A stretch of 64,000 nt of DNA from NCBI RefSeq assembly GCF_016722895.1, contig NZ_JAEQNA010000003.1, forward strand, positions 310,001 to 374,000, read 5' to 3'. The position numbers were made by a program, and so were the translations under genes. Positions within the stretch are counted from its first letter, which is position 1. The number at the start of each line of letters is the position of its first letter. The stretch is from Ramlibacter aurantiacus. Lineage in GTDB: Bacteria > Pseudomonadota > Gammaproteobacteria > Burkholderiales > Burkholderiaceae_C. Positions 19,701 to 31,163 of this stretch are shown here, piece after piece. Below the pieces are notes generated by a model. It had not been told where the DNA came from. It worked only from the letters and a program-made list of their open reading frames with translations, and searched no databases.

Positions 19701-20129
19701 GTGACCACGGCCGACTGTCCCCTGTGCATCGGTGACGGTGGGCGCGTCGTGCTCCGCACGGCCTCCTGGCGCCTGATCCATGCCGGCGAGGCCGCCTGGC
19801 CCGGCTTCTACCGCCTGGTCTGGAACACGCACGTGGCCGAGCTGTCCGACTTGAGGGCCGTCGACCGCGCAGCCTGCCTGGACGCGGTCTGCGCCATCGA
19901 GTCGGCGATGCGGCGCCACCTGTCGCCCACCAAGATGAACCTCGCCAGCCTGGGCAACCAGGTGCCGCACCTGCACTGGCACCTCGTCGCCCGCTTCGAC
20001 TGGGACACCCATTTCCCCGCGCCCCTGTGGGCCGCCCCGGTGCGGCAGCCGGCGATGGCGCGATTGGCCGACTTGCAGGCCCGCCTGCCTGCGCTAGAAG
20101 ACGACCTGCGCTCCCGCGCGTTCGCCTGA
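19701..20129 (+). CDS. HIT-family nucleotide hydrolase/transferase
   Basis: A 142-residue histidine-triad protein. The catalytic motif HLHWHLVAR (H-x-H-x-H) is present near residue 94, and an N-terminal CPLC pair could bind zinc as in some HIT proteins. The family hydrolyses or transfers nucleoside monophosphates from dinucleotides or aminoacyl/AMP conjugates; the physiological substrate is unknown. The start is GTG 19701, with GGGGGAGG 8 bp upstream that belongs to the preceding repeat element. DUF971 follows 22 bp downstream. Confidence 0.87.
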   Translation: MTTADCPLCIGDGGRVVLRTASWRLIHAGEAAWPGFYRLVWNTHVAELSDLRAVDRAACLDAVCAIESAMRRHLSPTKMNLASLGNQVPHLHWHLVARFDWDTHFPAPLWAAPVRQPAMARLADLQARLPALEDDLRSRAFA

Positions 20130-20151
20130 CTCCTTTTCCAGGACGACTCCC

Positions 20152-20562
20152 ATGGCCGGCTTGACGCCCGACACCCCCACCCCCGTGGCCCTCACCGTGC
20201 ACGCCCGTTCTCGCCAGCTGGAGGTGTCGTTCTCCGATGGCGCCAGCTTTCGCATCCCCTTCGAGCTGATGCGCATCTACTCGCCTTCGGCCGAGGTGCA
20301 GGGCCACGGCCCCGGCCAGGAGGTGCTGCAGACGGGCAAGCGCGAAGTCACCATCGATTCGCTGGAGCCGGTGGGCAACTACGCCGTCAAGCCGGTGTTC
20401 TCCGACGGGCACGACAGCGGCATCTTCTCGTGGGAGTACCTGTACTTCCTGGGGGCGAGCCAGCAGCAGTTGTGGGCGGACTACGAGGCGCGCCTGGCGC
20501 AGGCAGGGGTGTCGCGCGATGCGCCCATGCCCGGTCCTACCGGCAAATCCTGCGCCCACTGA
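20152..20562 (+). CDS. DUF971 (gamma-butyrobetaine hydroxylase N-terminal-like) protein
   Basis: A 136-residue protein of the DUF971/GBBH-like family: TPVALTVHARSRQLEVSFSDG, then FELMRIYSPSAEVQGH and the C-terminal GIFSWEYLYFLG. In the eukaryotic hydroxylases this module binds zinc; stand-alone bacterial versions have been linked to Fe-S and ubiquinone functions. Its position directly before ubiE fits the conserved neighbourhood in betaproteobacteria. No catalytic residues can be assigned. Confidence 0.82.
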   Translation: MAGLTPDTPTPVALTVHARSRQLEVSFSDGASFRIPFELMRIYSPSAEVQGHGPGQEVLQTGKREVTIDSLEPVGNYAVKPVFSDGHDSGIFSWEYLYFLGASQQQLWADYEARLAQAGVSRDAPMPGPTGKSCAH

Positions 20563-20566
20563 CGCG

Positions 20567-20615
20567 GGGCGCTGTGGCGCCCACCTTACAGTCGGTCCAC
20601 GGGGTTTTCCCCGTG
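20567..20615 (+). terminator. two tandem hairpins between DUF971 and ubiE
   Basis: GGGCGC-TGTG-GCGCCC (20567-20582) and the perfect CACGGGG-TTTT-CCCCGTG (20598-20615) follow the DUF971 stop. No T tract follows either one. They are terminator-like or mRNA-processing structures. Confidence 0.35.
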
Positions 20616-20652
20616 CCGCTGCCGCGTGCGCCCGGCGCATGGCGGCATGACC

Positions 20653-20658
20653 TAGCAT
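20653..20658 (+). promoter_or_regulatory. possible -10 box close to the ubiE start
   Basis: TAGCAT in the context CCTAGCATCC lies only 8 bp before the ubiE ATG. The same CCTAGCATCC occurs before the TctC-type gene at 54072-54081. If used here it would give an almost leaderless ubiE mRNA, which would fit the absence of a Shine-Dalgarno sequence. Confidence 0.25.
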
Positions 20659-20665
20659 CCAGATC

Positions 20666-21397
20666 ATGAGCAGCACCGATTTCGGCTACCAGACCGTCGA
20701 CGAGCGCGACAAGGCGCGCCGTGTACGCGGCGTCTTCGACTCCGTCGCCCCCCGCTACGACCTGATGAACGACCTGATGTCGATGGGGCTGCATCGCGCC
20801 TGGAAGGCCTTCGCCGTCATGGCCTCGCACGTGCGGCCGGGCCAGCACGTGCTCGATATCGCCGGCGGCACCGGGGACCTGTCGCAGGCCTTTGCCCGGC
20901 AGGTCGGCCCCAGCGGGCTCGTGGTGCACACCGACATCAACGAAACCATGCTGCGCACCGGCCGCGACCGGCTGGTGGACCAGGGGGTCCTGCTGCCCAC
21001 GGTGGTGTGCGACGCCGAACGCCTGCCCTTCCCCGACAACGCCTTCGACCTGGTCAGCGTCGGCTTCGGCCTGCGCAACATGACCCACAAGCAGGCGGCC
21101 ATCGGCGAGATGGCCCGCGTGCTGCGGCCGCGCGGCCGCCTGCTGGTGCTGGAGTTTTCGAAAGTGGCCCAGCCGCTGCGCAAGGCCTACGACTTCTATT
21201 CCTTCCAGGTGCTGCCGCGCCTGGGCCGGTGGGTCGCCGGCGACGCCGAGAGCTACCGCTACCTGGCCGAATCGATCCGCATGCACCCTGACCAGGAAAG
21301 CCTCAAGGCCCTGATGAAGGCCGGCGGCTTCGGTCACGTGGACTATCACAACCTCACGGGCGGCGTCGTCGCGCTGCACGTGGGCATCAAATGTTGA
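20666..21397 (+). CDS. ubiE: ubiquinone/menaquinone C-methyltransferase
   Basis: SAM-dependent methyltransferase (243 residues) for the C-methylation step of ubiquinone synthesis. The SAM-binding motif [16 protein letters not shown] and the UbiE signatures [17 protein letters not shown] and [16 protein letters not shown] are clear, as is the C-terminal GGVVALHVG(I)K. Length is standard. It opens a block with other ubiquinone genes (ubiJ, ubiB) 1.2-3.4 kb downstream. Confidence 0.96.
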   Translation: MSSTDFGYQTVDERDKARRVRGVFDSVAPRYDLMNDLMSMGLHRAWKAFAVMASHVRPGQHVLDIAGGTGDLSQAFARQVGPSGLVVHTDINETMLRTGRDRLVDQGVLLPTVVCDAERLPFPDNAFDLVSVGFGLRNMTHKQAAIGEMARVLRPRGRLLVLEFSKVAQPLRKAYDFYSFQVLPRLGRWVAGDAESYRYLAESIRMHPDQESLKALMKAGGFGHVDYHNLTGGVVALHVGIKC

Positions 21398-21434
21398 GGT
21401 GGCCGCTTTGCGGCGCCCGCAATATCTGCAAGCA

Positions 21435-21550
21435 GACCACGCCACCGCGGGCCGCCGCGGAACCGGCTTTGCCGGCCGCTGGTGGCGCCCCTCGAGGGGG
21501 ACAGGGCGCAGCCCGAGGGGGCCCGCCGCAGGCGCTTCGGGGTGGGGCTT
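21435..21550. repeat. interspersed palindromic repeat, copy 2
   Basis: Same family as at 13230 and 33484. AGCAGACCA leads into a partly duplicated CACCGCGG/CGCCGCGG, then the AACCGGCTTTGCCGG stem and GCTGGTGGCGCCCCTCGAG. The copy ends GCCGCAGGCGCTTCGGGGTG. It lies between ubiE and the Tim44-like gene. Confidence 0.8.
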
Positions 21551-21571
21551 TGAACTGACAGGAGACATGAC

Positions 21572-22570
21572 ATGAAGATCTGGTCGACCCTTCTGGCCTG
21601 CACGCTGTTGCTGGCCTCCGTGGATGCGGATGCGCGCCGCATGGGTGGCGGCCGCTCGATCGGCAAGCAGTCCGGCAACGTCACCCAGCGCCAGGCGACC
21701 CCGCAGCCGCCGGCCGGCACGCCGGCCACGGCCCCGCAGCAGGGCACGGCCGCGGCGCCAGCGCAGCGGCAGGCGGCGCCCGGCGCGACCCCGGCCACGC
21801 CGGCACGTTCTCCCATGCGCGGCCTGCTCGGTGGGCTCGCCGCCGGGCTGGGCCTGGCCTGGCTGGCCAGTGCGCTGGGCTTCGGGCCGCAGTTCGCGCA
21901 GTTCCTGCTGTTCGCCTTGCTGGCGCTGGTGATCATGGTCGTGGTCGGCATGGTCATGCGGGCCCGCCGCGGCGGCGCCCCGGCGGCCGGCGGCCGCCCC
22001 TATGCCTTCCAGGGCGCGGGTGCCCCGGCCGAGCAGGCTGCGGCTCCGCGGCAGTACAGCCCCCACAACGTCGGCAACGACGCCTCGGCGCGGCCCTTCG
22101 AGCGCAGCAGCATGGCGTATGACGCCGCGCGCCACGGCGGTGGCGTGCAGATCGGTTCGACATTGGCAGGCGACCGCGACTGGGGCGTTCCGGCTGGCTT
22201 CGACGTGGCCGGGTTCGTCGAGGCCGCCAAGCGCAATTTCGTCCTGCTGCAGGACTGCTGGGACGGCGCCGACCTCACCACGCTGCGCTCCATGATGACC
22301 GACGAGATGCTGGGCGAGATCCGCAACCAGCTGCGCGAGCGCGAGCAGCAGGGCGGCACGCCGGGCAAGACCGAGGTCGTCATGCTCGATGCCCAGTTCC
22401 TCGGTATCGAGGACCTGGGCGACGACTATCTCGCCAGCGTCGAGTTCTCGGGACTCATCCGCGAGGCCCCCTCGGCCGGCCCCACGCCGTTCCGGGAGGT
22501 CTGGAACATGATCAAGTCCAAGCGCGGCCCCTCCGGCTGGCTGGTCGCCGGCCTGCAGCCCCTGCAATAG
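21572..22570 (+). CDS. Tim44-domain membrane protein
   Basis: A 332-residue protein. A signal peptide or first membrane anchor covers residues 1-22 (STLLACTLLLASVDADA). A Gln/Pro/Ala-rich linker runs to about residue 80, and one or two membrane segments follow at about 85-130 (LLFALLALVIMVVVGMVM). The C-terminal region from about 205 (VAGFVEAAKRNFVLLQDCWD to WLVAGLQPL) resembles the Tim44/MRPL45 NTF2-like domain. The bacterial function is unknown. Its place between ubiE and ubiJ suggests a role at the membrane alongside quinone synthesis, but that is only context. Confidence 0.82.
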   Translation: MKIWSTLLACTLLLASVDADARRMGGGRSIGKQSGNVTQRQATPQPPAGTPATAPQQGTAAAPAQRQAAPGATPATPARSPMRGLLGGLAAGLGLAWLASALGFGPQFAQFLLFALLALVIMVVVGMVMRARRGGAPAAGGRPYAFQGAGAPAEQAAAPRQYSPHNVGNDASARPFERSSMAYDAARHGGGVQIGSTLAGDRDWGVPAGFDVAGFVEAAKRNFVLLQDCWDGADLTTLRSMMTDEMLGEIRNQLREREQQGGTPGKTEVVMLDAQFLGIEDLGDDYLASVEFSGLIREAPSAGPTPFREVWNMIKSKRGPSGWLVAGLQPLQ

Positions 22571-22611
22571 CGGCGCCGGCCCGCCACTGCCGGGCCGCAT
22601 GACTTCGCGGG

Positions 22612-22617
22612 AATAAT
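22612..22617 (+). promoter_or_regulatory. possible -10 box before ubiJ
   Basis: AATAAT stands 8 bp before the ubiJ ATG and is followed at once by GGGAGG, which can act as the ribosome-binding site. An independent ubiJ-ubiB promoter is possible, but no -35 is visible. Confidence 0.2.
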
Positions 22618-22625
22618 GGGAGGCT

Positions 22626-23180
22626 ATGGCCACTGACGCCCCCCACAACTTCCTGGACCGCATGGCCGAGCAGCTCGGCGGTCTGATCCAGCCGCCCGGC
22701 TGGGCCGTTCATGAAGCGCAGCGCCGGGTGGTGCTGCTCCTCAACCATGTGCTGATGCAGGAGCCCGAGGCCCAGGCCCGGCTCGAGCGGCACAAGGGGC
22801 GGGTGCTCGAGGCGCACTGGCGCCACTTCCACATGCGCCTGGTGGCCACGCCGGCCGGCCTGCTCGACCTGGCCGAACCCGGCATCGCGCCCGATCTCAC
22901 CCTGACCGTCACCGAACCATCCCCGCTCGGCCTGGCCCAGGCCGCGCTTCGGGGCGAAAAGCCGCCGGTGCGCATCGCGGGCGACGTGCAGTTCGCCGCC
23001 GAGATCAACTGGCTGGTCGACCACGTCCGCTGGGACCTGGAGGAAGACCTGGCCCGCGTGCTCGGCGACGGCCCGGCGTACACGCTGGCGCAGGCCGGCC
23101 GGGGCATGGTCGACGCCCTGCGGCGGTTCGTGGGGAGCGGCGGCAAGCCGCCGGCCCAGCCTCCCGGCAGCCCCCGATGA
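22626..23180 (+). CDS. ubiJ: ubiquinone biosynthesis accessory factor UbiJ (SCP2-like)
   Basis: A 184-residue protein with an SCP2-type lipid-binding fold at the N-terminus ([20 protein letters not shown] to [16 protein letters not shown]) and the UbiJ-like helical region [20 protein letters not shown] / [13 protein letters not shown]. In E. coli UbiJ helps assemble the soluble Ubi complex and presents hydrophobic intermediates. GGGAGG precedes ATG 22626, and its stop overlaps the ubiB start by 4 bp (ATGA), as expected for a coupled pair. Confidence 0.88.
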   Translation: MATDAPHNFLDRMAEQLGGLIQPPGWAVHEAQRRVVLLLNHVLMQEPEAQARLERHKGRVLEAHWRHFHMRLVATPAGLLDLAEPGIAPDLTLTVTEPSPLGLAQAALRGEKPPVRIAGDVQFAAEINWLVDHVRWDLEEDLARVLGDGPAYTLAQAGRGMVDALRRFVGSGGKPPAQPPGSPR

Positions 23181-24742
23181 GGCGGTATCTCCGGGCTGCG
23201 TTCATCGCCTGGATCGTGCTTCGGTACGGCCTGGACGATCTGTTCCTGCGCAGCTTCCGGCACCCCACGCTGCGGCTGCTGGCCGCCGTCGTGAGCGTCG
23301 GGCGTGACCTGCGGGCCCCGCGTGGCCGGCGCCTGCGCGAGGCGCTGGAGCGGCTGGGCCCGATCTTCGTGAAGTTCGGGCAGCTGCTGTCCACCCGGCG
23401 CGACCTGTTGCCGCCCGATGTGGCCGACGAGCTGGCCCTGCTGCAGGACCGCGTCCCGCCCTTCGACCCGCGGCTGGCGATGGCCACGATCGAGCGTGCC
23501 TTCGGCCGCCCCATCGACACGCTGTTCGCCAGCTTCGAGCGTGAGCCGGTGGCCAGCGCGTCCATCGCGCAGGTGCATTTCGCGACGCTGCTGGCACGCG
23601 ACGGCAGCCTGCGCGAGGTGGCCGTGAAGGTGCTGCGGCCCGGCATGCTCGAGGTGATCGAGCAGGACCTGTCCCTGATGCGCATGATGGCCGGCTGGGC
23701 CGAGCGTGTATCGGCCGATGCCCGCCGGCTCAAGCCGCGCGAGGTGGTCGCCGAATTCGACAAGTACCTGCACGACGAACTCGACCTGCTGCGCGAAGCG
23801 GCCAACGCGGCGCAGCTGCGCCGCAACATGGCCAGCCTGGGCCTGGTGCTGATCCCGGAGATGTACTGGGATCTGTGCCACTCCAGGGTCATCGTCATGG
23901 AGCGCATGAAGGGCGTGCCCATCAGCCAGGTGCAGCGGCTGGTGGACGCCGGGGTCGATCGCCGGCAGCTCGCTCGCGACGGGGTCACCATCTTTTTCAC
24001 GCAGGTGTTCCGCGACGGCTTCTTCCATGCCGACATGCACCCGGGCAACATCATGATCAGCCTGGAGCCGCGCACCTTCGGTCGCTACATCTCGCTGGAC
24101 TTCGGCATCGTCGGAACCCTGACCGAGTACGACAAGGAATACCTGGCGCAGAACTTCACCGCCTTCTTCCGGCGCGACTACAAACGCGTGGCCGAGCTGC
24201 ACATCGAGTCCGGCTGGGTGCCGCCCGGCACCCGCGTCGACGAGCTGGAAGCCGCGGTGCGCTCGGTCTGCGAGCCCTACTTCGACCGGCCCCTGCGCGA
24301 GATCTCGCTCGGCATCGTGCTGATGCGGCTGTTCCAGACGTCGCGCCGCTTCCACGTCGAGATCCAGCCGCAGCTGGTGCTGCTGCAAAAAACGCTGTTG
24401 AACATCGAGGCGCTGGGCCGCGAGCTCGATCCCGACCTCGACCTCTGGAGTACCGCCCGCCCTTTCCTGGAGCGCTGGATGCTGGAGCAGATCGGCCCGC
24501 AGAAGCTGTGGGCCGAGCTCAAGGACCAGGCGCCGCGCTACGCCAAGATGTTGCCCGAGCTGCCTCGGCTGGTGCATGACTACCTGTCGCGCCGGCCGGC
24601 CGTGATGGAGCGAGAGCTGCTGGAAACCTTGCGCGAGATCCGCCACACCAACCGCTTGCTGCACCGCCTGGTCTACGGCAGCGTCGGCTTCGCGCTGGGC
24701 GTGTTGGCCATGCAACTCCTCATCGGCGCACGGGCCTTCTGA
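23177..24742 (+). CDS. ubiB: ubiquinone biosynthesis protein UbiB (ABC1/ADCK-like ATPase)
   Basis: Atypical kinase-fold ATPase (521 residues) needed for ubiquinone synthesis. Family signatures are the KxGQ motif [16 protein letters not shown], the alanine-rich ATP loop [11 protein letters not shown], the catalytic-type HADMHPGN, and the metal-binding LDFGIVG. Two hydrophobic segments at the extreme C-terminus ([19 protein letters not shown]) anchor it in the inner membrane. It is coupled to ubiJ and nothing follows closely, so it probably ends this transcript. Confidence 0.95.
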   Translation: MRRYLRAAFIAWIVLRYGLDDLFLRSFRHPTLRLLAAVVSVGRDLRAPRGRRLREALERLGPIFVKFGQLLSTRRDLLPPDVADELALLQDRVPPFDPRLAMATIERAFGRPIDTLFASFEREPVASASIAQVHFATLLARDGSLREVAVKVLRPGMLEVIEQDLSLMRMMAGWAERVSADARRLKPREVVAEFDKYLHDELDLLREAANAAQLRRNMASLGLVLIPEMYWDLCHSRVIVMERMKGVPISQVQRLVDAGVDRRQLARDGVTIFFTQVFRDGFFHADMHPGNIMISLEPRTFGRYISLDFGIVGTLTEYDKEYLAQNFTAFFRRDYKRVAELHIESGWVPPGTRVDELEAAVRSVCEPYFDRPLREISLGIVLMRLFQTSRRFHVEIQPQLVLLQKTLLNIEALGRELDPDLDLWSTARPFLERWMLEQIGPQKLWAELKDQAPRYAKMLPELPRLVHDYLSRRPAVMERELLETLREIRHTNRLLHRLVYGSVGFALGVLAMQLLIGARAF

Positions 24743-24779
24743 AGCACAGCTTCCGGGCCGGGCCACCGTCCAGTTTGCG

Positions 24780-24785
24780 GATAAT
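24780..24785 (+). promoter_or_regulatory. possible -10 box for the symporter gene
   Basis: GATAAT in the ubiB-symporter spacer, 38 bp upstream of ATG 24824, is a five-of-six -10 match. AACACCGACCCGGAGG downstream supplies the ribosome-binding site. Confidence 0.3.
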
Positions 24786-24823
24786 CCCGCAGCTCAGCAA
24801 AACACCGACCCGGAGGCTGCCCG

Positions 24824-26290
24824 ATGTTGATGACGTTCATCGTCCTGTACCTGCTCGCATCGATCGCCATCGGGCTGATGGCCGCCCGGCGCGTGCACAA
24901 CACCGCGGACTACGCCGTGGCCGGCCGCAGCCTGCCGCTGGCCGTGGTCATCGCCACCACCTTCGCCACCTGGTTCGGCTCCGAGACCGTGCTGGGCGTA
25001 CCGGCCCGCTTCGTCTCGGAAAACCTCGGCGCCGTGGTCGAAGACCCCATCGGCTCCTCCTTCTGCCTGATCCTGGTCGGGCTGTTCTTCGCCTACAAGC
25101 TCTACCAGCGGCAGCTCATCACCCTGGGCGACTACTACCGCCAGCGCTTCGGCAGGCTCATCGAGGTCGTCGCCTCGCTCATGGTGATCTTCAGCTATCT
25201 CGGCTGGGTGGCGGCCCAGGTGACGGCGCTGGGGCTGGTGTTCCACCTGTTGTTGCCCGAGACCGTGTCGGTGGCCGGCGGCATGTTCATCGGCACGGCG
25301 GTGGTGCTGGTCTACACGTTGTTCGGCGGCATGTGGTCGGTGGCCGTGACCGACTTCGTGCAGATGATCGTGATCGTCATCGGGCTGGCGCTGATCGCCT
25401 GGTTCGCCGCCGATCGCGCCGGCGGCGCCGGCGCCGTGTTCGCCTATGCGGCGCGCGAGGGCAAGCTCGACTTCTTCCCCGACGGCGGCACCAAGGAGTG
25501 GCTGTTCTTCTTCGCCGCCGCCATCACGATGATGCTCGGCTCGATTCCCCAGCAGGACGTGTTCCAGCGCGTCATGTCGGCCAAGGACGCGAAGACCGCG
25601 GTTCGCGGCCCGATCATCGGCGGCACGCTCTACCTGCTGTTCGCCGCCGTGCCCATGTTCATCGTCACCGCCGCGGTCGTCGTCATGGGCGACGACGCGC
25701 TCAAGCTGTTGGCCGACGACCCGCAGAAGGTGCTGCCCACCCTGGTGCTCGACCGCATGCCGGTGTGGTTGCAGGTGGCCTTCTTCGGCGCACTGCTCTC
25801 GGCCATCATGTCCACGGCTTCGGCCACGCTGCTGGCCCCGAGCACGACCTTCGTCGAGAACATCCTGCGCAACCTGGTGCCGGACATGAGTGACCAGGCC
25901 ACGCTGCGCGCGATGCGGGTTTCGGTGCTGGTCTTCACCGCGCTGGTGCTGGCCTACGCCATCGCCATGGAGGGCACCTCCATCTACGAGATGGTGGCCG
26001 GGGCTTACCAGGTGCCGCTGGTCGGCGCCTTCGTGCCACTGGTGTTCGGGCTGTACTGGCGCCGCGCCACCACCCAGGGCGCGCTGGCCTCCATCGCGCT
26101 GGGCATCATCACCTGGGGCCTGTTTGCCTTGACGCCCTTGGGCGGCGAGTTCCCGCAGCAGCTGGCCGGCGTGCTGGCCGCCTTGCTGGGCATGGTGGCC
26201 GGTTCACTGCTGCCGCAGTGGGTGCCCAACCACACCGGGCACGTGCGCCACTACCAGGGCAGCGACGCGGCCGGCGGCGTGGCCGTCTGA
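24824..26290 (+). CDS. sodium:solute symporter family transporter
   Basis: Inner-membrane transporter of 488 residues with about 13 predicted membrane helices and the SSS/LeuT fold. SSS-like features are DYAVAGRSLPLAVVIATTFATWFGSETVLG at the N-terminus (a Na+/substrate-site region) and SAIMSTASATLLAPST in a late helix, the segment that contributes to the second sodium site in this family. The substrate is not determinable; relatives carry carboxylates, amino acids, choline or proline. It stands alone, after ubiB and before the fmdB operon. Confidence 0.85.
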   Translation: MLMTFIVLYLLASIAIGLMAARRVHNTADYAVAGRSLPLAVVIATTFATWFGSETVLGVPARFVSENLGAVVEDPIGSSFCLILVGLFFAYKLYQRQLITLGDYYRQRFGRLIEVVASLMVIFSYLGWVAAQVTALGLVFHLLLPETVSVAGGMFIGTAVVLVYTLFGGMWSVAVTDFVQMIVIVIGLALIAWFAADRAGGAGAVFAYAAREGKLDFFPDGGTKEWLFFFAAAITMMLGSIPQQDVFQRVMSAKDAKTAVRGPIIGGTLYLLFAAVPMFIVTAAVVVMGDDALKLLADDPQKVLPTLVLDRMPVWLQVAFFGALLSAIMSTASATLLAPSTTFVENILRNLVPDMSDQATLRAMRVSVLVFTALVLAYAIAMEGTSIYEMVAGAYQVPLVGAFVPLVFGLYWRRATTQGALASIALGIITWGLFALTPLGGEFPQQLAGVLAALLGMVAGSLLPQWVPNHTGHVRHYQGSDAAGGVAV

Positions 26291-26337
26291 GCGCAAGGGC
26301 GGGCGCTTTCGGGGGCGGGCTCCCAAGCCCGGCTGCC

Positions 26338-26343
26338 TATAAT
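26338..26343 (+). promoter_or_regulatory. -10 box of the fmdB-DUF502-aspS operon
   Basis: A perfect TATAAT lies 29 bp before the fmdB ATG in the 82-bp spacer after the symporter gene. The position where a -35 box would fall is G/C-only and does not match consensus. Confidence 0.5.
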
Positions 26344-26372
26344 TGAAGGCTTTGCATCAGCCACCTAGCGTC

Positions 26373-26723
26373 ATGCCCATCTACGCCTACAAATGCGGCT
26401 CCTGCGGCCACGCCAAGGACGTCCTGCAGAAGATTTCCGATGCGCCGTTGAGCGTGTGTCCGGCCTGCGGCGCCGACGCGTTCAGCAAGCAGATCACCGC
26501 TGCCGGGTTCCAGCTCAAGGGCTCGGGCTGGTACGTCACGGATTTCCGCAACGGCAGCGGAGCCGGCTCGGCCCCGGCCAGCACCAGCACCAGCGGCAGC
26601 ACCGATGCCAAGGGTACCGACGGCGGCAGCAAGCCGGCCGAATCCACCCCCACCCCCGCAGCCAAGTCCGACGGCCCCACCGCCTCGGCCGGTGGCTGCG
26701 GCAGCGCCTGCGCCTGCCACTGA
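26373..26723 (+). CDS. FmdB-family zinc-ribbon protein
   Basis: A 116-residue protein starting MPIYAYKCGSCGH with a CxxC...CxxC zinc ribbon (CGSC, later CPAC), the N-terminal hallmark of FmdB regulatory-type proteins. A Ser/Thr/Ala/Gly-rich low-complexity linker occupies the middle, and the C-terminal end GGCGSACACH is a second Cys/His cluster. ATG 26373 is chosen because the motif begins there. The function is unproven. It heads the conserved order fmdB-DUF502-aspS. Confidence 0.85.
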   Translation: MPIYAYKCGSCGHAKDVLQKISDAPLSVCPACGADAFSKQITAAGFQLKGSGWYVTDFRNGSGAGSAPASTSTSGSTDAKGTDGGSKPAESTPTPAAKSDGPTASAGGCGSACACH

Positions 26724-26739
26724 GCCGCGGACCCTCCCG

Positions 26740-27360
26740 ATGCACGCCCTGCGCAAATGGCTGTTCGCCGGACTGCTGGTCGTGCTGCCGGTGGCGGTGA
26801 CGATGTGGGTGATCCAGTGGATCATCGCCACGCTCGACCAGACGCTGCTGATCCTGCCCACGGCCTGGCAGCCCGACCGGCTGCTGGGGTTCCACCTGCC
26901 GGGCCTGGGTGTGCTGCTGGCCTTGTCCATCCTGCTGCTGGTCGGTGCCGTCGCCAGCAACTTCGTCGGACGCAAGCTGCTGGCCTGGAGCGACCGCGTA
27001 TTCAACCGGATCCCGGTGGTGCGCTCCATCTATTCCGGGGTCAAGCAGGTCTCCGACACCCTGTTTTCCGAGAACGGCAATGCCTTCCGCAAGGCCGTGC
27101 TGCTGCAGTGGCCCCGCCCCGATGTCTGGACCATCGGCTTCGTCACCGGCGCGCCGGGCGGCGACGTGGTCAACCACCTGGTGGGCGACTGGGTCAGCGT
27201 CTACGTTCCCACCACCCCCAATCCCACCGGCGGGTACTTCGTCATGTTGCGGCGAAGCGAGTGCGTCGAACTTCGCATGAGCGTCGACGAGGCGCTGCGC
27301 TACGTCATCTCCATGGGGGTCGTCGTCCCCCAGGGCCCTGCCGCTCTCCCTCTCAAGTAA
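26740..27360 (+). CDS. DUF502 family membrane protein
   Basis: A 206-residue integral membrane protein. Helix 1 is about residues 6-28 (WLFAGLLVVLPVAVTMWVIQW) and helix 2 about 55-75 (LGVLLALSILLLVGAVASN). The conserved DUF502 segment RIPVVRSIYSGVKQVSDTLF and the C-terminal GGYFVMLRRSEC / SMGVVVP follow. The function is unknown. It lies 16 bp after fmdB and 27 bp before aspS on the same strand. Confidence 0.87.
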   Translation: MHALRKWLFAGLLVVLPVAVTMWVIQWIIATLDQTLLILPTAWQPDRLLGFHLPGLGVLLALSILLLVGAVASNFVGRKLLAWSDRVFNRIPVVRSIYSGVKQVSDTLFSENGNAFRKAVLLQWPRPDVWTIGFVTGAPGGDVVNHLVGDWVSVYVPTTPNPTGGYFVMLRRSECVELRMSVDEALRYVISMGVVVPQGPAALPLK

Positions 27361-27387
27361 TGCGCCCGCGCGGCGCCGGAATTGCAC

Positions 27388-29190
<1,803 letters not shown>

Positions 29191-29206
29191 CGCGCGTTTC
29201 AGCTCA

Positions 29207-29224
29207 GCCGTCGGGTAGGACGGC
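29207..29224 (+). terminator. hairpin after aspS
   Basis: GCCGTC-GGGTAG-GACGGC forms a perfect 6-bp stem 17 bp after the aspS stop. It has no T tract. It marks the left border of the glycogen/trehalose cluster. Confidence 0.3.
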
Positions 29225-29293
29225 GGCTCACGATGGGTCCCGTCGCTCGAGGGCGCCCCACGATCCCCCGCGGACCTGATAAGGTTTCCCGGG

Positions 29294-31163
29294 ATGATTG
29301 GCGACGAAGACCTCTACTTTTTCCGCGAGGGCACCCACGCGCGGCTGTACGACAAACTCGGCGCGCACCTGCAGCCGGATGGCGGCGTGCGCTTCGCCGT
29401 CTGGGCGCCCAATGCGCAGGCGGTGTCGGTGGTCGGCGACTGGAACGGCTGGAGCGACGCGGCCGACCCCATGCAGCCGCGCCCCGACGGCAGCGGCATC
29501 TGGGAGTCGGTGGTGCCGCAGGCGCAGCGCGGCCACGCCTACAAGTACCGCATCGCGTCCCGGCACGCCGGCTACGTCGTCGACAAGGCCGACCCCATGG
29601 CCTTCCTGGCCGAGGCGCCCCCGGCCACGGCTTCGCGGATCTGGGGCCTGGAACACGACTGGCACGACCACGACTGGATGGCCACCCGCCGCGCGCGCAA
29701 CGCGCTCGACGCGCCCATGTCCATCTACGAGGTGCATCCGGGCTCGTGGCAGCGGCAGGACGGCAGTTTCCTGGGCTACCGCGAACTGGCGCATCGGCTG
29801 GCCGAGTACGTGTGCCACATGGGCTTCACGCACGTCGAGTTGATGCCGATCACCGAGCATCCGTTCTACGGCTCCTGGGGCTACCAGACCACCGGCTACT
29901 TCGCGCCCACCGCGCGCTACGGCACGCCGCAGGACTTCATGTACTTCGTGGACCACCTGCACCAGCGCGGCATCGGCGTGCTGCTGGACTGGGTGCCCTC
30001 GCACTTCCCGAACGACGAGCACGGCCTGGCCTACTTCGACGGCACGCACCTCTACGAGCATGCCGACCCGCGCCAGGGCTTCCACCCCGAGTGGAACTCC
30101 GGCATCTTCAACTATGGCCGCAACGAGGTGCGCAGCTTCCTCGTGTCGTCCGGCCTGTTCTGGCTGGACCGTTACCACATCGATGGCCTGCGGGTCGACG
30201 CGGTGGCCTCCATGCTGTACCTGGATTACGCGCGCAAGCACGGCGAGTGGATCCCCAACCGCTACGGCGGGCGCGAGAACCTCGAGGCCATCGAATTCCT
30301 GCAGGTTCTCAATCGGGAGGTGTACCGGTCCTTCCCGGACACGGTCACCATCGCCGAGGAGTCCACCGCCTGGCCCAACGTATCCCGCCCCATCGAGATG
30401 GGCGGACTGGGCTTCGGCATGAAGTGGAACATGGGCTGGATGCACGACGACCTGGCCTACATGCAGCAGGACCCGGTCCATCGGCGCCACCACCATGGGC
30501 AGATGACCTTCTCGATGATCTATGCCTTCAACGAGAACTTCGTGCTGCCGCTCTCGCACGACGAGGTGGTCTACGGCAAGGGCTCGCTGCTGGGCAAGAT
30601 GCCCGGCGATTCGTGGCAGCAGTTCGCCAACCTGCGAGCCCTGTACGGCTACATGTGGGGCCATCCGGGCAAGAAGCTGCTGTTCATGGGCGGCGAGTTC
30701 GGGCAGCGCCGCGAGTGGACGCACGAAGGCGAACTCGAATGGTGGGTCACCGGCATGGAAGGCCACGCGGGGCTGCAGCGCTACATGGCGCAGCTCAATC
30801 GCGTCTACCGCGACCGTCCGGCGCTGTGGCAGATCGACTTCCACTCGGCCGGCTTCGAATGGGTGATCGCCGACGATGCCGGCAACAGCGTCTTCGCCTT
30901 CCTGCGCAAGCCGCGCGAGGCAGCCCCGCCGGTGCTGGTGGTGAGCAACATGACGCCGGTGCCGCGCACCAACTACCGTATCGGCGTGCCCTTGCCCGGC
31001 TATTGGTGCGAGGTCCTCAACAGCGACGCCCCCGAGTACGGTGGGGCGGGTTGGGGCAACCTCGGCGGGGTCGAGACCGACCCGGTCCGCGCCCATGGCC
31101 GCATGCAATCCATCAACCTCACCCTGCCGCCCCTGTCGACGCTGATCCTCGAACACAAGCCCC

